DNA of 64,000 nucleotides from Mycobacterium sp. 155 (GTDB lineage Bacteria; Actinomycetota; Actinomycetes; Mycobacteriales; Mycobacteriaceae), in contig NZ_KB892705.1 of assembly GCF_000373905.1 (NCBI RefSeq), positions 434,001-498,000 on the forward strand, in the 5' to 3' direction. The position numbers and the translations under genes are program-made. Every line of letters starts with the position of its first letter. Positions within the stretch are counted from its first letter, which is position 1. The notes under the pieces were generated by a model, which saw only the letters and a program-made list of their open reading frames with translations, was not told the DNA's origin and did not search any database. This document shows, piece after piece, positions 44,617 through 54,323 of this stretch.

Positions 44617-45114
44617 TCAGTCGAAAAGTGCCGGCTCCCGGCGGCTTTTCTCCAATTCCAGCAATGCCCTTTTGCGGTCCAGTCCGCCGCCATATCCGGT
44701 CAGGCTGCCATTAGCGCCGATCACCCGGTGACACGGCACCACGATTCCGATCGGATTGTGCCCATTAGCCAATCCGACCGCCCGAAATGCTCCAGGGGAT
44801 CCGATCTCGCGGGCGATATCGCCGTATGTGCACGTTTCGCCATAGGGAATCGACTGCAGAGCCGTCCAGACCCGGCGTTGGAATGCTGTGCCGACCATGT
44901 GCAGTTCCAATTCGAACACCGTGCGCTCGCCGGCGAAGTATTCCGCCAATTGTTCGACGGCGTCGGGAAAGGCCGTCTCGTCGACGTCCCAGCCGTCGCG
45001 GCTCGGCTCATAAGTCTGATCGACCATGCGAAGGTGCATCAACCGCCCGTCTCGTCCCGCCAAGGTCAGAACACCCACCGGGCTGTCTACAGATCGGCAT
45101 TGCAGTGTCGTCAT
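44617..45114 (-). CDS. ogt: Methylated-DNA--protein-cysteine methyltransferase
   Basis: Ogt repairs O6-alkylguanine by moving the alkyl group to its own cysteine. The 165-residue protein has the active-site motif VVPCHRVIGANGSLTGYGGG near residue 128, the helix-turn-helix segment ETCTYGDIAREIGSPGAFRAVGLANGHN, and the N-terminal alpha/beta domain. AGGAGA precedes the ATG. It is the downstream partner of the ada-alkA gene (25 bp gap), so the two alkylation-repair genes are cotranscribed. Confidence 0.95.
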   Translation of the reverse strand: MTTLQCRSVDSPVGVLTLAGRDGRLMHLRMVDQTYEPSRDGWDVDETAFPDAVEQLAEYFAGERTVFELELHMVGTAFQRRVWTALQSIPYGETCTYGDIAREIGSPGAFRAVGLANGHNPIGIVVPCHRVIGANGSLTGYGGGLDRKRALLELEKSRREPALFD

Positions 45115-45139
45115 CGTTTCTCCTGAATTTGTCAGATCC

Positions 45140-46633
45140 TCATGCTGAATGGGCAGTAACCGGCCAGTCGTTGACTACGTGGTCCAGCGTGGTCCACAGG
45201 TGCTGAGTCGCGTAGGACCGCCAAGGGCGCCAGCGTGCGCTGTGCCGGATCAGTGCGTTGTGGTCCGAAGGCAACCCGAGTTGTTCGGCGGCCAACCGGA
45301 CACCGAGGTCGCTGGCGGGGAACGCGTCGGGATCCCCGAGCCCCCGCATGGCGATCACCTCCGCGCTCCACGGTCCGATGCCGGGCAGGGCCAGGAGTTG
45401 CTCGCGGGCTGCCGTCCAGTCGCAGCCGGGGTCGAGGACCAGGGTGCCGTCAGTCAGGGCATGAACGAGTGCGCTGACCGTCCGGCGTCGTGCGGCGGGC
45501 ATGGCCAGATGGGCGGGATCGATCTCCGCCAGACCGGCGATATCGGGGAACGCGTGGGTCAGACCACCGGTGTCATCGCGCACGGGCTGTCCGTAGGCCT
45601 TGACCAGCCGGCCCACGTGGGTGCGTGCTGCTTTGACGGACACCTGCTGCCCGAGCACCACCCGGATCGCGAGCTCGGCCTCGTCGACTGTACGGGGGAT
45701 GCGTTGACCCGGCGCCTTGGCCACGACAGCGGCCAGGTCCTGATCGGAGCCCAACGCGTCGACCACGGCCTCAGGATCGGCGTCGAGGTCGAGTAGTCGG
45801 CGGCACCGGGCGATGGCGGCGCCGAGGTCGCGGAAGTTGTCGAGCACCAACCGGCAGCGGACATGGTCTGGGTGCGGCTGCAGGCTGACGACGCCGTGAC
45901 CGTGCGGCAACCGCAGCGAGCGTCGCAGCCACCCGTCGCGCACTTCCTCCAGTCCTGGCACCGCGCTGGCCGCAAGGTGGCCGAACAATCCCTCGAACGC
46001 GAACGGTGTGCGAACCGGCAACCGCAGTGATACCACCCCGGGAGACACCGACTCGTCGCGGCCGAATCGAGTTGTCGCGCGCCGACGCAACTCGGTCGGT
46101 GAGAGATCGCAGACTGCCCGGACGGTGTCGTTGAATTGGCGGATGCTGGCGAATCCGGCGGCGAAGGCGACGTCTCCGAACGGCAATTCGGTGGTCTCGA
46201 TGAGTACCCGCGCGGTTTGGGTGCGCTGTGCACGGGCCAGGGCCAATGGGCCGGCGCCCAGTTCGGCCTGCATGATGCGCTGCAACTGCCGGGTGGTGTA
46301 GCCGACGCGTGCTGCCAAACCGGTGACGCCTTCGCGGTCCACGGTGCCGTCGGCGATGAGCCGCATACAGCGGGCGACCGCGTCACCCCGGACATTCCAT
46401 TCCGGCGAACCGGGCGATGCATCAGGCCGGCACCGTTTGCAGGCGCGGAATCCTGCGGCCTGCGCTGCCGCTGCGGTGGGGTAGAACCGCATGTTGTGAG
46501 CCAGTGGTGGGCGCACCGGACAGCTGGGGCGACAGTAGATCCCTGTGGTGAGCACCGCGGTGACGAACCAACCGTCGAACCGGGCGTCCTTGGACTGGAC
46601 GGCCCGATAACAGCGGTCGAAATCGTCGTGCAC
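45140..46633 (-). CDS. alkA: Ada regulator / AlkA DNA-3-methyladenine glycosylase fusion
   Basis: This 497-residue fusion combines sensing and repair of alkylated DNA. Residues 1-75 are the Ada zinc domain, with the methyl-accepting cysteine region TGIYCRPSCP and the second pair CKRC. Residues about 80-185 are an AraC helix-turn-helix domain (LAARVGYTTRQLQRIMQAEL). Residues about 200-490 are the AlkA glycosylase with the helix-hairpin-helix LLALPGIGPWSAEVIAMRG and the catalytic Asp in FPASDLGVR. It probably activates its own unit with ogt upon methylation. It matches Rv1317c. Confidence 0.94.
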   Translation of the reverse strand: MHDDFDRCYRAVQSKDARFDGWFVTAVLTTGIYCRPSCPVRPPLAHNMRFYPTAAAAQAAGFRACKRCRPDASPGSPEWNVRGDAVARCMRLIADGTVDREGVTGLAARVGYTTRQLQRIMQAELGAGPLALARAQRTQTARVLIETTELPFGDVAFAAGFASIRQFNDTVRAVCDLSPTELRRRATTRFGRDESVSPGVVSLRLPVRTPFAFEGLFGHLAASAVPGLEEVRDGWLRRSLRLPHGHGVVSLQPHPDHVRCRLVLDNFRDLGAAIARCRRLLDLDADPEAVVDALGSDQDLAAVVAKAPGQRIPRTVDEAELAIRVVLGQQVSVKAARTHVGRLVKAYGQPVRDDTGGLTHAFPDIAGLAEIDPAHLAMPAARRRTVSALVHALTDGTLVLDPGCDWTAAREQLLALPGIGPWSAEVIAMRGLGDPDAFPASDLGVRLAAEQLGLPSDHNALIRHSARWRPWRSYATQHLWTTLDHVVNDWPVTAHSA

Positions 46634-46719
46634 AACTGCAACGATGGCACGAGCCGGATGTCGTTACTAGCGGAAAAACGACATCGTGGTGGCTGGTAGC
46701 GGCCGGCATCGGGGCGGGA

Positions 46720-48324
46720 TCAGATCGGAACCGCCAGCCGGGTCGGTTCACAGAGGCCGCGCAATGTCACGGTGTCGCCTAATAACCAACGAGCCCTTTC
46801 GGTTTCGGTGGCATTGGCGACAGTGTCCGAAGACGCCACCAGATGACCCGGAACGGATTTGGACAACTCGCACAGCCGGGCCGCCTCGTTGACCGGCTCG
46901 CCGATGACCGTGTACTCGAAGCGTTTCTTGGCACCCACGTTGCCCGCCACCACCTGGCCCGCTGCGACACCGATGCCGGCGGCGAGCTCGGGCACCGAAC
47001 TGCGCAGGCACTCGGCGATGGCCCGTGCGGCGCCCAGTGCTTCGTCCTCGGGATGATCCAGACGCACCGGAGCGCCGAACACCGCGAGCACCGCGTCGCC
47101 CTCGAACTTGTTGACCAGACCCTGATGGCGGTCCACCTCGTCGACGATGACTGCGAAGAACCGGTTGAGCAAGGTGACCACTTCGGTCGCCGGTCGGCTC
47201 GTCACCAGCTGACTCGAACCGATGACGTCGACGAAGATGACTGCGGCGTGGCGCTCTTCGCCGCCGAGCACCGGCTTCTGCTGCTCTGCCAGCTCGGCAA
47301 CCTCACGGCCGACATGGCGGCCGAACAAGTCACGGACCCGTTCACGTTCGCGCAGCCCCTGCACCATCGAGTTGAAACCACGTTGCAGCTGGCCGAGTTC
47401 GGTGCCGTCGAACACCACCAGGTTGGTGTCGAGATCGCCATCCTCGACTCGACGCAACGCAGCCCGGACCACCCGGATCGGGGCCGCAGTCAACCACGTC
47501 GCGATCCACATCAGGATGAATCCGAACACCAGCGCGAACACCGCCAGGACCATGACGGCAGCCGCGAGCTGGGTTGGGGTGAGATTCTGCAGTGCCAGCG
47601 CGAACATGGCGGCCAGCAGGATGCCGAGGATCGGCACGCCGGATCCCAAGGCCCACACGACCATGGTGCGGCCCATGATCCCCGAGGACAGTCGGATCGG
47701 TGGTGGGCCTGCCTCCAGCGCCTGAGCGGCCACCGGACGCAGTGCGAACTCGGTGAACATATAGCAGCTGACCGATACGACGATGCCGGGAAAACTGACG
47801 CCCAACAGGAACTTGGGGATGTAGTTGCTGTCGACCAAGCCGTAGAGGGTGGTGAGCAGCGCGGTCCCGACACTCCACAGGATCAGCAGCACGGTGGTCA
47901 GCCGGCCTGGCGCGAGGAAGGTGTTGCGCTGATCCTGGCGGCTGGGTGTCCGCCCCTGCAGCGACCAGCGCACATCGTTGATCACCCGGTTGGTGGCCCA
48001 GACCACGCCGATGACCAACGCGGCGCAGATATACGCCGGCGCGACCGCAAAGGTGATCAACCGGACGTCGGGCGCGAACACGCTCGGGGTGGGGAACACC
48101 AGTGTGACGATCAGCTGGGAGACCCCGATGCCGAGCAGATTGGCGACGACGACAAACGTGGTCAGGATGATCTGAATGCGCACCCGGCGACGGCGCTGGC
48201 TTTCCGATACCTGGCCGAGGATCCAAGATCCATACGCCGGCTCGGACTGGAGTCTGCTGCTCTGCCGGGTCAGGGTTTCCAGAATCCTGCCCAGCCGTCT
48301 CGCCACGGATTTGTCGGCGTCCAT
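46720..48324 (-). CDS. Membrane adenylate cyclase, class III, with HAMP domain
   Basis: This 534-residue protein has six membrane segments (about residues 50-300), then a HAMP linker (TAAPIRVVRAALRRVEDGDL, about 305-355) and a cyclase catalytic domain (about 370-530). Metal Asp is in AVIFVDVIGSS, the substrate-defining NKFEGDAVLAVFG and the transition-state pair in FEYTVIGEPVNEAARL. It belongs to the group of three tandem M. tuberculosis genes Rv1318c-Rv1320c; here only one copy is present. The start at 48324 is chosen over a longer frame that would overlap the divergent nucS start. Confidence 0.9.
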   Translation of the reverse strand: MDADKSVARRLGRILETLTRQSSRLQSEPAYGSWILGQVSESQRRRRVRIQIILTTFVVVANLLGIGVSQLIVTLVFPTPSVFAPDVRLITFAVAPAYICAALVIGVVWATNRVINDVRWSLQGRTPSRQDQRNTFLAPGRLTTVLLILWSVGTALLTTLYGLVDSNYIPKFLLGVSFPGIVVSVSCYMFTEFALRPVAAQALEAGPPPIRLSSGIMGRTMVVWALGSGVPILGILLAAMFALALQNLTPTQLAAAVMVLAVFALVFGFILMWIATWLTAAPIRVVRAALRRVEDGDLDTNLVVFDGTELGQLQRGFNSMVQGLRERERVRDLFGRHVGREVAELAEQQKPVLGGEERHAAVIFVDVIGSSQLVTSRPATEVVTLLNRFFAVIVDEVDRHQGLVNKFEGDAVLAVFGAPVRLDHPEDEALGAARAIAECLRSSVPELAAGIGVAAGQVVAGNVGAKKRFEYTVIGEPVNEAARLCELSKSVPGHLVASSDTVANATETERARWLLGDTVTLRGLCEPTRLAVPI

Positions 48325-48357
48325 TGATGCGTCAGCGTAGTTCGTTCGTCCTGCCCT

Positions 48358-48363
48358 TAAGGT
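48358..48363 (+). promoter_or_regulatory. Candidate leaderless -10 box, nucS
   Basis: TAAGGT ends 7 nt before the GTG at 48371, in the 46-bp gap shared with the divergent cyclase gene. Confidence 0.5.
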
Positions 48364-48370
48364 AGATCGG

Positions 48371-49057
48371 GTGCGCCTCGTGATTGCCCAGTGCACCGTC
48401 GACTATGTGGGTCGGCTGACCGCACACCTTCCGTCCGCCCGCCGGCTGTTGCTGTTCAAGGCCGACGGCTCGGTGAGTGTGCACGCCGACGACCGTGCCT
48501 ACAAGCCGCTGAACTGGATGAGTCCGCCGTGTTGGGTCACCGAGGAGGAGGCAGAAGGCTCACCCGGTGGATCCTCTGTCGTCTGGGTGGTGGAAAACAG
48601 GGCCGGTGAGCAGCTACGAATCACGGTCGAAGACGTCGAGCACGACTCCAGTCACGAGCTCGGGATCGACCCCGGCCTGGTGAAGGACGGGGTCGAGGCG
48701 CATCTGCAGGCGCTGCTGGCCGAACACGTCGAATTGCTCGGCACCGGCTACACGCTGGTACGCCGGGAGTATCCGACGGCGATCGGTCCGGTGGACCTGA
48801 TGTGCCGCGACGAGCTGGGCGGCTCGGTGGCCGTGGAGATCAAGCGTCGCGGTGAGATCGACGGCGTCGAACAACTGACCCGCTACCTGGATTTGCTCAA
48901 CCGTGACAGTGTGTTGGCGCCGGTGGCCGGGGTGTTCGCGGCCCAGCAGATCAAGCCGCAAGCGCGCACGCTGGCAACCGATCGTGGGATCCGTTGCGTG
49001 ACTCTGGATTACGACCAGATGCGGGGGATGGACAGCAGCGAGTATCGGTTGTTCTGA
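48371..49057 (+). CDS. nucS: Mismatch endonuclease NucS/EndoMS
   Basis: NucS is the mismatch-cutting enzyme of the non-canonical mismatch repair that replaces MutS/MutL in actinobacteria. The 228-residue protein has the N-terminal DNA-binding domain ([20 protein letters not shown]) and the C-terminal nuclease with the PD-(D/E)xK residues in [20 protein letters not shown] and QLTRYLDLL. It is known to act with the beta clamp. The gene after it overlaps its stop by one base. Confidence 0.95.
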   Translation: MRLVIAQCTVDYVGRLTAHLPSARRLLLFKADGSVSVHADDRAYKPLNWMSPPCWVTEEEAEGSPGGSSVVWVVENRAGEQLRITVEDVEHDSSHELGIDPGLVKDGVEAHLQALLAEHVELLGTGYTLVRREYPTAIGPVDLMCRDELGGSVAVEIKRRGEIDGVEQLTRYLDLLNRDSVLAPVAGVFAAQQIKPQARTLATDRGIRCVTLDYDQMRGMDSSEYRLF

Positions 49058-49344
49058 TGGGACGGCGACACAGGACACCCAGGAAGCTGCCATCGTCGTT
49101 GCCGACACGTCGAATCGAAACGGGGCCGGACGGTTACGACTACGAGGTGCGCGTCGTCACCGCGGCGCGTGCGGTCAAGACCTATCGCTGCCCCGGATGC
49201 GATCACGAGATACGTTCGGGCACAGCTCATGTGGTGGCGTGGCCGGCGGACATGGGAGAGGCCGCGGTGGACGACCGTCGACATTGGCACACGCCATGCT
49301 GGGCCAACCGGACCAATCGCGGCCCGACGCGCAGGTGGTCGTGA
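49057..49344 (+). CDS. Conserved small protein with zinc-ribbon-like motif
   Basis: This 95-residue basic protein has CPGCDHEIRSG near residue 47 and HWHTPCW near residue 76, a CxxC...H...C arrangement that could bind zinc. Its ends are Arg-rich. It sits at the position of Rv1322 and its ATG overlaps the nucS stop, so it is coupled to nucS. A link to DNA repair is only suggested by position. Confidence 0.7.
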   Translation: MGRRHRTPRKLPSSLPTRRIETGPDGYDYEVRVVTAARAVKTYRCPGCDHEIRSGTAHVVAWPADMGEAAVDDRRHWHTPCWANRTNRGPTRRWS

Positions 49345-49347
49345 CGA

Positions 49348-49824
49348 TCAGTGCGCCGAATCGGCGGCCGGCTCGACCAGCTCGATCAGCACGCCACCCG
49401 CGTCTTTGGGGTGGATGAAGTTGATCCGCGAGTTCGCGGTGCCCTTGCGGGGAGCGTCGTAGAGCAGGCGCACACCCTGGCTGCGCAGCCGTTTGCTCAG
49501 TGCGTCGATGTCGCTGGTTCGATAGGCCAGCTGCTGCAGGCCGGGGCCGCGCTTGTCGATGAACTTGGCAAGCATCGAATTCTCGTCGAGTGGCGACATC
49601 AACTGGATCTGTGCGCTGCCCTTCGGTGCACCGCGGACTGAGAGCATCGCCTCCCGCACACCCTGCTCTTTGTTGATCTCTTCGTGCAGGACGATCATGC
49701 CGAGGTTGTCGTGGTACCACTTGATGGCGGCGTCCAGATCTGGGACGGCGATACCGACGTGGTCGATGGCCGCCACCAGCGCGAAAGCGAGGGCGGGACC
49801 GGCATCAACTCGTTCGACGGTCAT
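49348..49824 (-). CDS. mce: Methylmalonyl-CoA epimerase
   Basis: This enzyme interconverts the (S) and (R) forms of methylmalonyl-CoA, linking propionyl-CoA to the mutase. The 158-residue VOC-fold protein has IDHVGIAVPDLDAAIKWYHD near residue 20, QLMSPLDENSMLAKFI, LQQLAYRTSDID and the metal Glu in VLIELVEPA. The ATG at 49824 is chosen because TACCGT lies 6 nt upstream and the family N-terminus begins soon after. The B12 adenosyltransferase in the window (36956-37528) serves the same pathway. Confidence 0.9.
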   Translation of the reverse strand: MTVERVDAGPALAFALVAAIDHVGIAVPDLDAAIKWYHDNLGMIVLHEEINKEQGVREAMLSVRGAPKGSAQIQLMSPLDENSMLAKFIDKRGPGLQQLAYRTSDIDALSKRLRSQGVRLLYDAPRKGTANSRINFIHPKDAGGVLIELVEPAADSAH

Positions 49825-49830
49825 AACCCA

Positions 49831-49836
49831 ACGGTA
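49831..49836 (-). promoter_or_regulatory. Candidate leaderless -10 box, epimerase gene
   Basis: On the minus strand TACCGT ends 6 nt before the ATG at 49824, supporting the shorter start. Confidence 0.45.
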
Positions 49837-49910
49837 GCCTTTACCTGAAGGGTTTGCGGTATGTGTGATCGGCCGCACAGGTCCGGCGAACCGCTCTTTG
49901 GAGGTAGGAA

Positions 49911-51101
49911 ATGACCACGTCGGTGATCGTCGGTGGAGCACGTACTCCAGTCGGCAAATTGATGGGTTCACTGAAGGATTTCTCAGGCAGTGACCTGGGT
50001 GCGGTCGCTATCCGCGGCGCTCTGGAGAAAGCCTTCCCGAACGGCGAGGGCGACGCTTCGCTCGTCGACTATGTGATCATGGGCCAGGTTCTCACCGCCG
50101 GTGCCGGACAGATGCCCGCGCGCCAGGCCGCGGTCGGCGGCGGGATCGGCTGGGACGTGCCCGCCCTGACCATCAACAAGATGTGCCTGTCCGGCATCGA
50201 TGCCATTGCGCTGGCCGATCAGCTCATCCGCGCCGGTGAGTTCGATGTGGTGGTCGCCGGCGGTCAGGAGTCGATGACGCAGGCTCCGCACCTGTTGCCC
50301 AAGAGCCGTGAGGGCTACAAGTACGGCGACGTCACCGTGCTCGATCACCTCGCCTACGACGGCCTGTACGACGTGTTCACCGATCAGCCGATGGGTGCAC
50401 TCACCGAGCAGCGCAACGATGTCGACAAGTTCACGCGCGCTGAGCAGGACGAGTTTGCTGCGCAGTCCCATCAGAAAGCCGCCGCGGCGTGGAAGGACGG
50501 CGTCTACGCCGACGAGGTGGTGCCGGTGTCGATCCCGCAGCGCAGGGGTGACCCGATCGAGTTCGCCGAGGACGAGGGCATCCGGGCCAACACCACCGCC
50601 GAATCGCTGGGCGGCCTGCGCCCGGCATTCCGCAAGGGCGGCACCATCACCGCGGGCTCGTCGTCGCAGATCTCCGACGGCGCATGTGCTGTCGTGGTGA
50701 TGAACAAGGCCAAGGCCGAGGAGTTGGGGCTGAGCTGGCTCTGTGAGATCGGTGCGCACGGTGTCGTCGCGGGGCCGGATTCCACGCTGCAGTCGCAGCC
50801 CGCCAACGCCATCAAGAAGGCGATCGCCCGCGAAGGCATCACGGCCGACCAGCTGGACGTCATCGAGATCAATGAGGCATTCGCCGCGGTGTCGCTCGCG
50901 TCGACCAAGGAACTCGGAGTGGACCCGGCCAAGGTCAACCTCCACGGTGGCGCGATCGCCATCGGCCATCCGATCGGCATGTCAGGTGCCCGCATCACGC
51001 TGCACGCGGCCCTTGAGCTCGCCCGCCGCGGCTCCGGCTATGCGGTCGCCGCGTTGTGTGGTGCGGGTGGGCAGGGCGATGCGCTCGTGCTGCGTCGGTG
51101 A
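49911..51101 (+). CDS. fadA4: Acetyl-CoA acetyltransferase (thiolase)
   Basis: This is a 396-residue thiolase that joins or splits acetyl-CoA and acetoacetyl-CoA. The nucleophilic Cys is in [12 protein letters not shown] (about residue 89), the catalytic His in [18 protein letters not shown] (about residue 352) and the second Cys in [14 protein letters not shown] (about residue 382). GGAGGTAGGAA precedes the ATG. It is divergent from the epimerase gene. The symbol follows the M. tuberculosis gene in the same place (Rv1323). Confidence 0.92.
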   Translation: MTTSVIVGGARTPVGKLMGSLKDFSGSDLGAVAIRGALEKAFPNGEGDASLVDYVIMGQVLTAGAGQMPARQAAVGGGIGWDVPALTINKMCLSGIDAIALADQLIRAGEFDVVVAGGQESMTQAPHLLPKSREGYKYGDVTVLDHLAYDGLYDVFTDQPMGALTEQRNDVDKFTRAEQDEFAAQSHQKAAAAWKDGVYADEVVPVSIPQRRGDPIEFAEDEGIRANTTAESLGGLRPAFRKGGTITAGSSSQISDGACAVVVMNKAKAEELGLSWLCEIGAHGVVAGPDSTLQSQPANAIKKAIAREGITADQLDVIEINEAFAAVSLASTKELGVDPAKVNLHGGAIAIGHPIGMSGARITLHAALELARRGSGYAVAALCGAGGQGDALVLRR

Positions 51102-51227
51102 CCGCTACCAAGGGGCCTAAAACTACGCCGAGTAGTAGCTGTCGATAGCGCGCTCCGTCGACCGGTTCGGCGTTGGCGCCCCAACCGGGCCGCGTCGCGC
51201 CGGAAACAACGTGACAGACTTGATGAC

Positions 51228-52112
51228 GTGACACGTCCACGTCCTTCCGTCGGTCCAGCGCTGGCCGGTGCGGTTGATTTGTCGGCACTCAAGCAGCGGC
51301 CCGCCGAGGGCACCGCTTCGGCGCCGCCCGGCGGCGTCGAAGTGACCGAAGTCAACTTTGAAGCCGAGGTGCTGGTCCGGTCCAGTCAGGTCCCGGTGGT
51401 AGTGCTGTTGTGGTCTCCGCGTAGTGAGCCCAGCCTCCAGTTGGGCGACACGCTGGCGGCTCTGGCTGCTCAAGACGGCGGTAAGTGGTCGTTGGCAGTG
51501 ATCAACGTCGACACCACGCCTCGGGTCGCGCAGATGTTCGGCATCCAGGGAGTACCCACGGTCGTAGCGTTGGCCGGTGGGCAGCCGATCGCCAGCTTCG
51601 AAGGTCCACAGCCGCCCGAGCAGTTGCGCCGGTGGGTCGATTCCCTGCTGCAGGCCACTGCGGGCCAGCTCGAGGCGGGAGCGGCGGAAGAGACTGAACA
51701 GGTCGATCCCAAACTGGAGCAGGCACGTGACCATTTGGACAATGGTGATTTCACCGCCGCGCTGACCGCCTACCAGGCCATCCTCGAGGGTGATCCGAAT
51801 CACTCCGAGGCCAAGGGTGCCGTGCTCCAGATCGCCTTCCTGCAGCGGGCCAGCGCGCAGCGCCCTGACGCAGTGGCCGTTGCCGACGCCGCCCCGGGCG
51901 ATATCGAGGCGGCGTTCGCCGCAGCCGACGTCGAGCTCCTGCAGCAGCGGGTGTCGGCAGCGTTCGACCGGCTGATTGCGCTGATCAAGCGCACGGCCGG
52001 CGACGATCGGACCGCGGTCCGCACCCGACTGGTCGAGCTGTTCGACCTGTTCGACCCGGCCGACCCCGAGGTTGTCGCAGGCCGGCGCAACCTCGCCAAC
52101 GCGCTGTACTAG
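51228..52112 (+). CDS. Thioredoxin-fold protein with helical repeats, no active-site cysteine
   Basis: The 294-residue protein has a thioredoxin-like domain (about residues 40-140; [20 protein letters not shown] and [15 protein letters not shown]). The place of the CGPC motif reads SPRS and the whole protein lacks cysteine. A C-terminal helical TPR-like half follows ([21 protein letters not shown], about 165-290). This plan matches YbbN/CnoX chaperedoxins, which act as holdases rather than reductases. It corresponds to Rv1324. Its stop overlaps the convergent glgB stop in CTAG. Confidence 0.85.
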   Translation: MTRPRPSVGPALAGAVDLSALKQRPAEGTASAPPGGVEVTEVNFEAEVLVRSSQVPVVVLLWSPRSEPSLQLGDTLAALAAQDGGKWSLAVINVDTTPRVAQMFGIQGVPTVVALAGGQPIASFEGPQPPEQLRRWVDSLLQATAGQLEAGAAEETEQVDPKLEQARDHLDNGDFTAALTAYQAILEGDPNHSEAKGAVLQIAFLQRASAQRPDAVAVADAAPGDIEAAFAAADVELLQQRVSAAFDRLIALIKRTAGDDRTAVRTRLVELFDLFDPADPEVVAGRRNLANALY

Positions 52113-54316
52113 GCCGGGTCGAACCAGAGCGCGGACAGCGGCGGCAACACCATGACTGCCGAGGCCGGGCGGCCGTGCCACGGCTCGTCGGTGGCCTCCA
52201 CCGCGCCGTAGTTGCCGATGCCCGAGCCGTTGTACAGCGTGGCATCGGTGTTGAGCACTTCGCGCCAGGTGCCTGCATGCGGCAGGCCCAACCGGTACTG
52301 GCTGTGCTCAGTGCCGGCGAAGTTGATCACACAGGCCAGCATCGAACCGTCGGCGCCGATTCTCAGGAAGCTCAGCACGTTGTTGGCCGAATCGTTGGCG
52401 TCGATCCAGGAGTAGCCCTCGGGCGAGCTGTCACGACTCCACAACGCAGGGTGGCTGCGGTAGATCTTGTTGAGATCACGTACCAGGCGTTGCACCCCGC
52501 CCGAGAAACCCTGTTCGTCGAGCTGGAACCAGTCCAGGCTACGTCCCTCGGACCATTCGGTGCGCTGACCGAATTCCTGGCCCATGAACAGCAGTTGCTT
52601 ACCCGGGTGGGCCCACTGGTAGGCCAGCAGGCTGCGCAGGCCGGCCGCCTTCTCGTGATCGCCGCCGGGCATCCGGTTCCACAGCGTGCCCTTGCCGTGC
52701 ACCACCTCGTCGTGGCTGATGGGCAGCACATAGTTCTCGCTGAACGCGTACAGCATGGAGAACGTCATCTCGTGGTGGTGGTAGCTGCGGTATATCGGGT
52801 TGCGGCTGATGTAGTCCAGCGTGTCGTTCATCCAGCCCATGTTCCACTTCATCGAAAAGCCAAGGCCGCCAAGGTTGGTCGGACGCGTGACGCCGGGCCA
52901 TGAAGTGGATTCCTCCGCCACGGTGACGATACCGGGGGCCACCTTGTGCACGGTGGCGTTCATCTCCTGCAGGAACTGCACGGCCTCGAGGTTTTCCCGG
53001 CCGCCGTAGACGTTGGGTGTCCACCCGCCATCCGGGCGTGAGTAGTCGAGGTAGAGCATCGAAGCCACCGCGTCCACCCGCAGCCCGTCGATGTGGTACT
53101 CCTGCAGCCAGTACAGCGCGTTGGCGACCAGGAAGTTGCGGACTTCGGTTCGGCCGAAGTCGAAAACGTAGGTGCCCCAGTCCAGTTGCTCACCGCGCCG
53201 CGGATCGGAGTGTTCGTAGAGGGCAGTCCCGTCGAACCGACCCAGCGCCCACGAGTCCTTGGGAAAGTGTGCGGGCACCCAGTCCACGATCACTCCGATG
53301 CCGGCCTGGTGCAGGGCGTCGACGAGATACCGGAAGTCGTCGGGGGAACCCAGGCGCGACGTCGGTGCGTAATACGACGTGACCTGGTAGCCCCAGGATC
53401 CGCCGAACGGGTGTTCGGCCACCGGCAGCAGCTCGACGTGGGTAAAGCCCTGTTGGACGACGTATTCGGTGAGCTGCTCGGCCAGTTCCCGGTAGGACAG
53501 GCCGGGTCGCCACGACATCAGGTGCACCTCGTAGGTGCTCATCGGCTCGAACACCGGGTTGAGCTCGGCACGCTGCGTCATCCAGTCGGAGTCGTCCCAG
53601 GTATAGGAACTGCTGAACACGCGGGACGCGGTGTGCGGTGGCACCTCGGTGGCGAACGCCATCGGGTCGGCGCGATCGGAGACCAACCCGTCGGCGCCGT
53701 GCATCCGAAGCTTGTAGAGCCCGTCGGCTGGAAAGTCCGGCCAGAACAGTTCCCACACACCGGTCGAACCCAGCACCCGCATCTGCGCCTCGTTGCCGTC
53801 CCAGTGGTTGAAGTCACCGATCAGGCTGATGCCCTTGGCGTTCGGTGCCCACACTGCGAACGACACCCCGTTCACCACGCCGTCCGGCGTGGTGAACGAC
53901 CGGGGGTGCGCCCCGAGGATCTCCCAGAGCCGTTCGTGACGGCCCTCGGCGAACAGGTGTAGGTCGAGCTCGCCGAGTGTCGGCAGGAACCGGTAGGCAT
54001 CGGCGGTGGTGTAGATGTCGATGGTGCCATCGGCGCCCGGATAACCGATCTCCAACCGGTAGTCGACCAGGTTGGTGTAGGGCACCGCAACCGCGAACAG
54101 CCCGGATTGCAGATGCTCCAACGGAAATCGTTCGGTACCGATCACCGCCGTCACCTTTGCCGCGTGCGGCCGGTAGGCCCGGATCACGGTGTGATCGGCG
54201 TATTCGTGGGCGCCCAGGATGGCGTGCGGATCGTGGTGTTCGCCGGCCAGCAGCCGGTGCACATCTGCCGGGTCGGGCCGCAGTTGCGCATTGGTGAGTT
54301 GATTACTTTGCGTCAT
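52109..54316 (-). CDS. glgB: 1,4-alpha-glucan branching enzyme
   Basis: GlgB adds alpha-1,6 branches to glucan built by GlgE or GlgA. The 735-residue GH13 enzyme has N-terminal beta domains ([16 protein letters not shown], then [20 protein letters not shown]), a TIM barrel with the nucleophile Asp in [18 protein letters not shown] (about residue 416), the acid Glu in [10 protein letters not shown] and [11 protein letters not shown]. It ends SALWFDPA. It follows glgE by 7 bp on the same strand. Confidence 0.96.
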   Translation of the reverse strand: MTQSNQLTNAQLRPDPADVHRLLAGEHHDPHAILGAHEYADHTVIRAYRPHAAKVTAVIGTERFPLEHLQSGLFAVAVPYTNLVDYRLEIGYPGADGTIDIYTTADAYRFLPTLGELDLHLFAEGRHERLWEILGAHPRSFTTPDGVVNGVSFAVWAPNAKGISLIGDFNHWDGNEAQMRVLGSTGVWELFWPDFPADGLYKLRMHGADGLVSDRADPMAFATEVPPHTASRVFSSSYTWDDSDWMTQRAELNPVFEPMSTYEVHLMSWRPGLSYRELAEQLTEYVVQQGFTHVELLPVAEHPFGGSWGYQVTSYYAPTSRLGSPDDFRYLVDALHQAGIGVIVDWVPAHFPKDSWALGRFDGTALYEHSDPRRGEQLDWGTYVFDFGRTEVRNFLVANALYWLQEYHIDGLRVDAVASMLYLDYSRPDGGWTPNVYGGRENLEAVQFLQEMNATVHKVAPGIVTVAEESTSWPGVTRPTNLGGLGFSMKWNMGWMNDTLDYISRNPIYRSYHHHEMTFSMLYAFSENYVLPISHDEVVHGKGTLWNRMPGGDHEKAAGLRSLLAYQWAHPGKQLLFMGQEFGQRTEWSEGRSLDWFQLDEQGFSGGVQRLVRDLNKIYRSHPALWSRDSSPEGYSWIDANDSANNVLSFLRIGADGSMLACVINFAGTEHSQYRLGLPHAGTWREVLNTDATLYNGSGIGNYGAVEATDEPWHGRPASAVMVLPPLSALWFDPA

Positions 54317-54323
54317 CTCGCCC

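Noticed and set aside
44416..45126. 236-codon frame crossing 5S, its terminator and ogt
   Set aside because: It runs through an rRNA gene, a strong terminator and an antisense repair gene.
49348..49971. Longer epimerase frame starting at 49971
   Set aside because: It would overlap the divergent thiolase start and lacks the family N-terminus; the ATG at 49824 has a suitable -10 box.
52109..52112. PE_PGRS gene between the thioredoxin-fold gene and glgB
   Set aside because: M. tuberculosis has Rv1325c there; in this window the two genes share their stop bases, so nothing can lie between.
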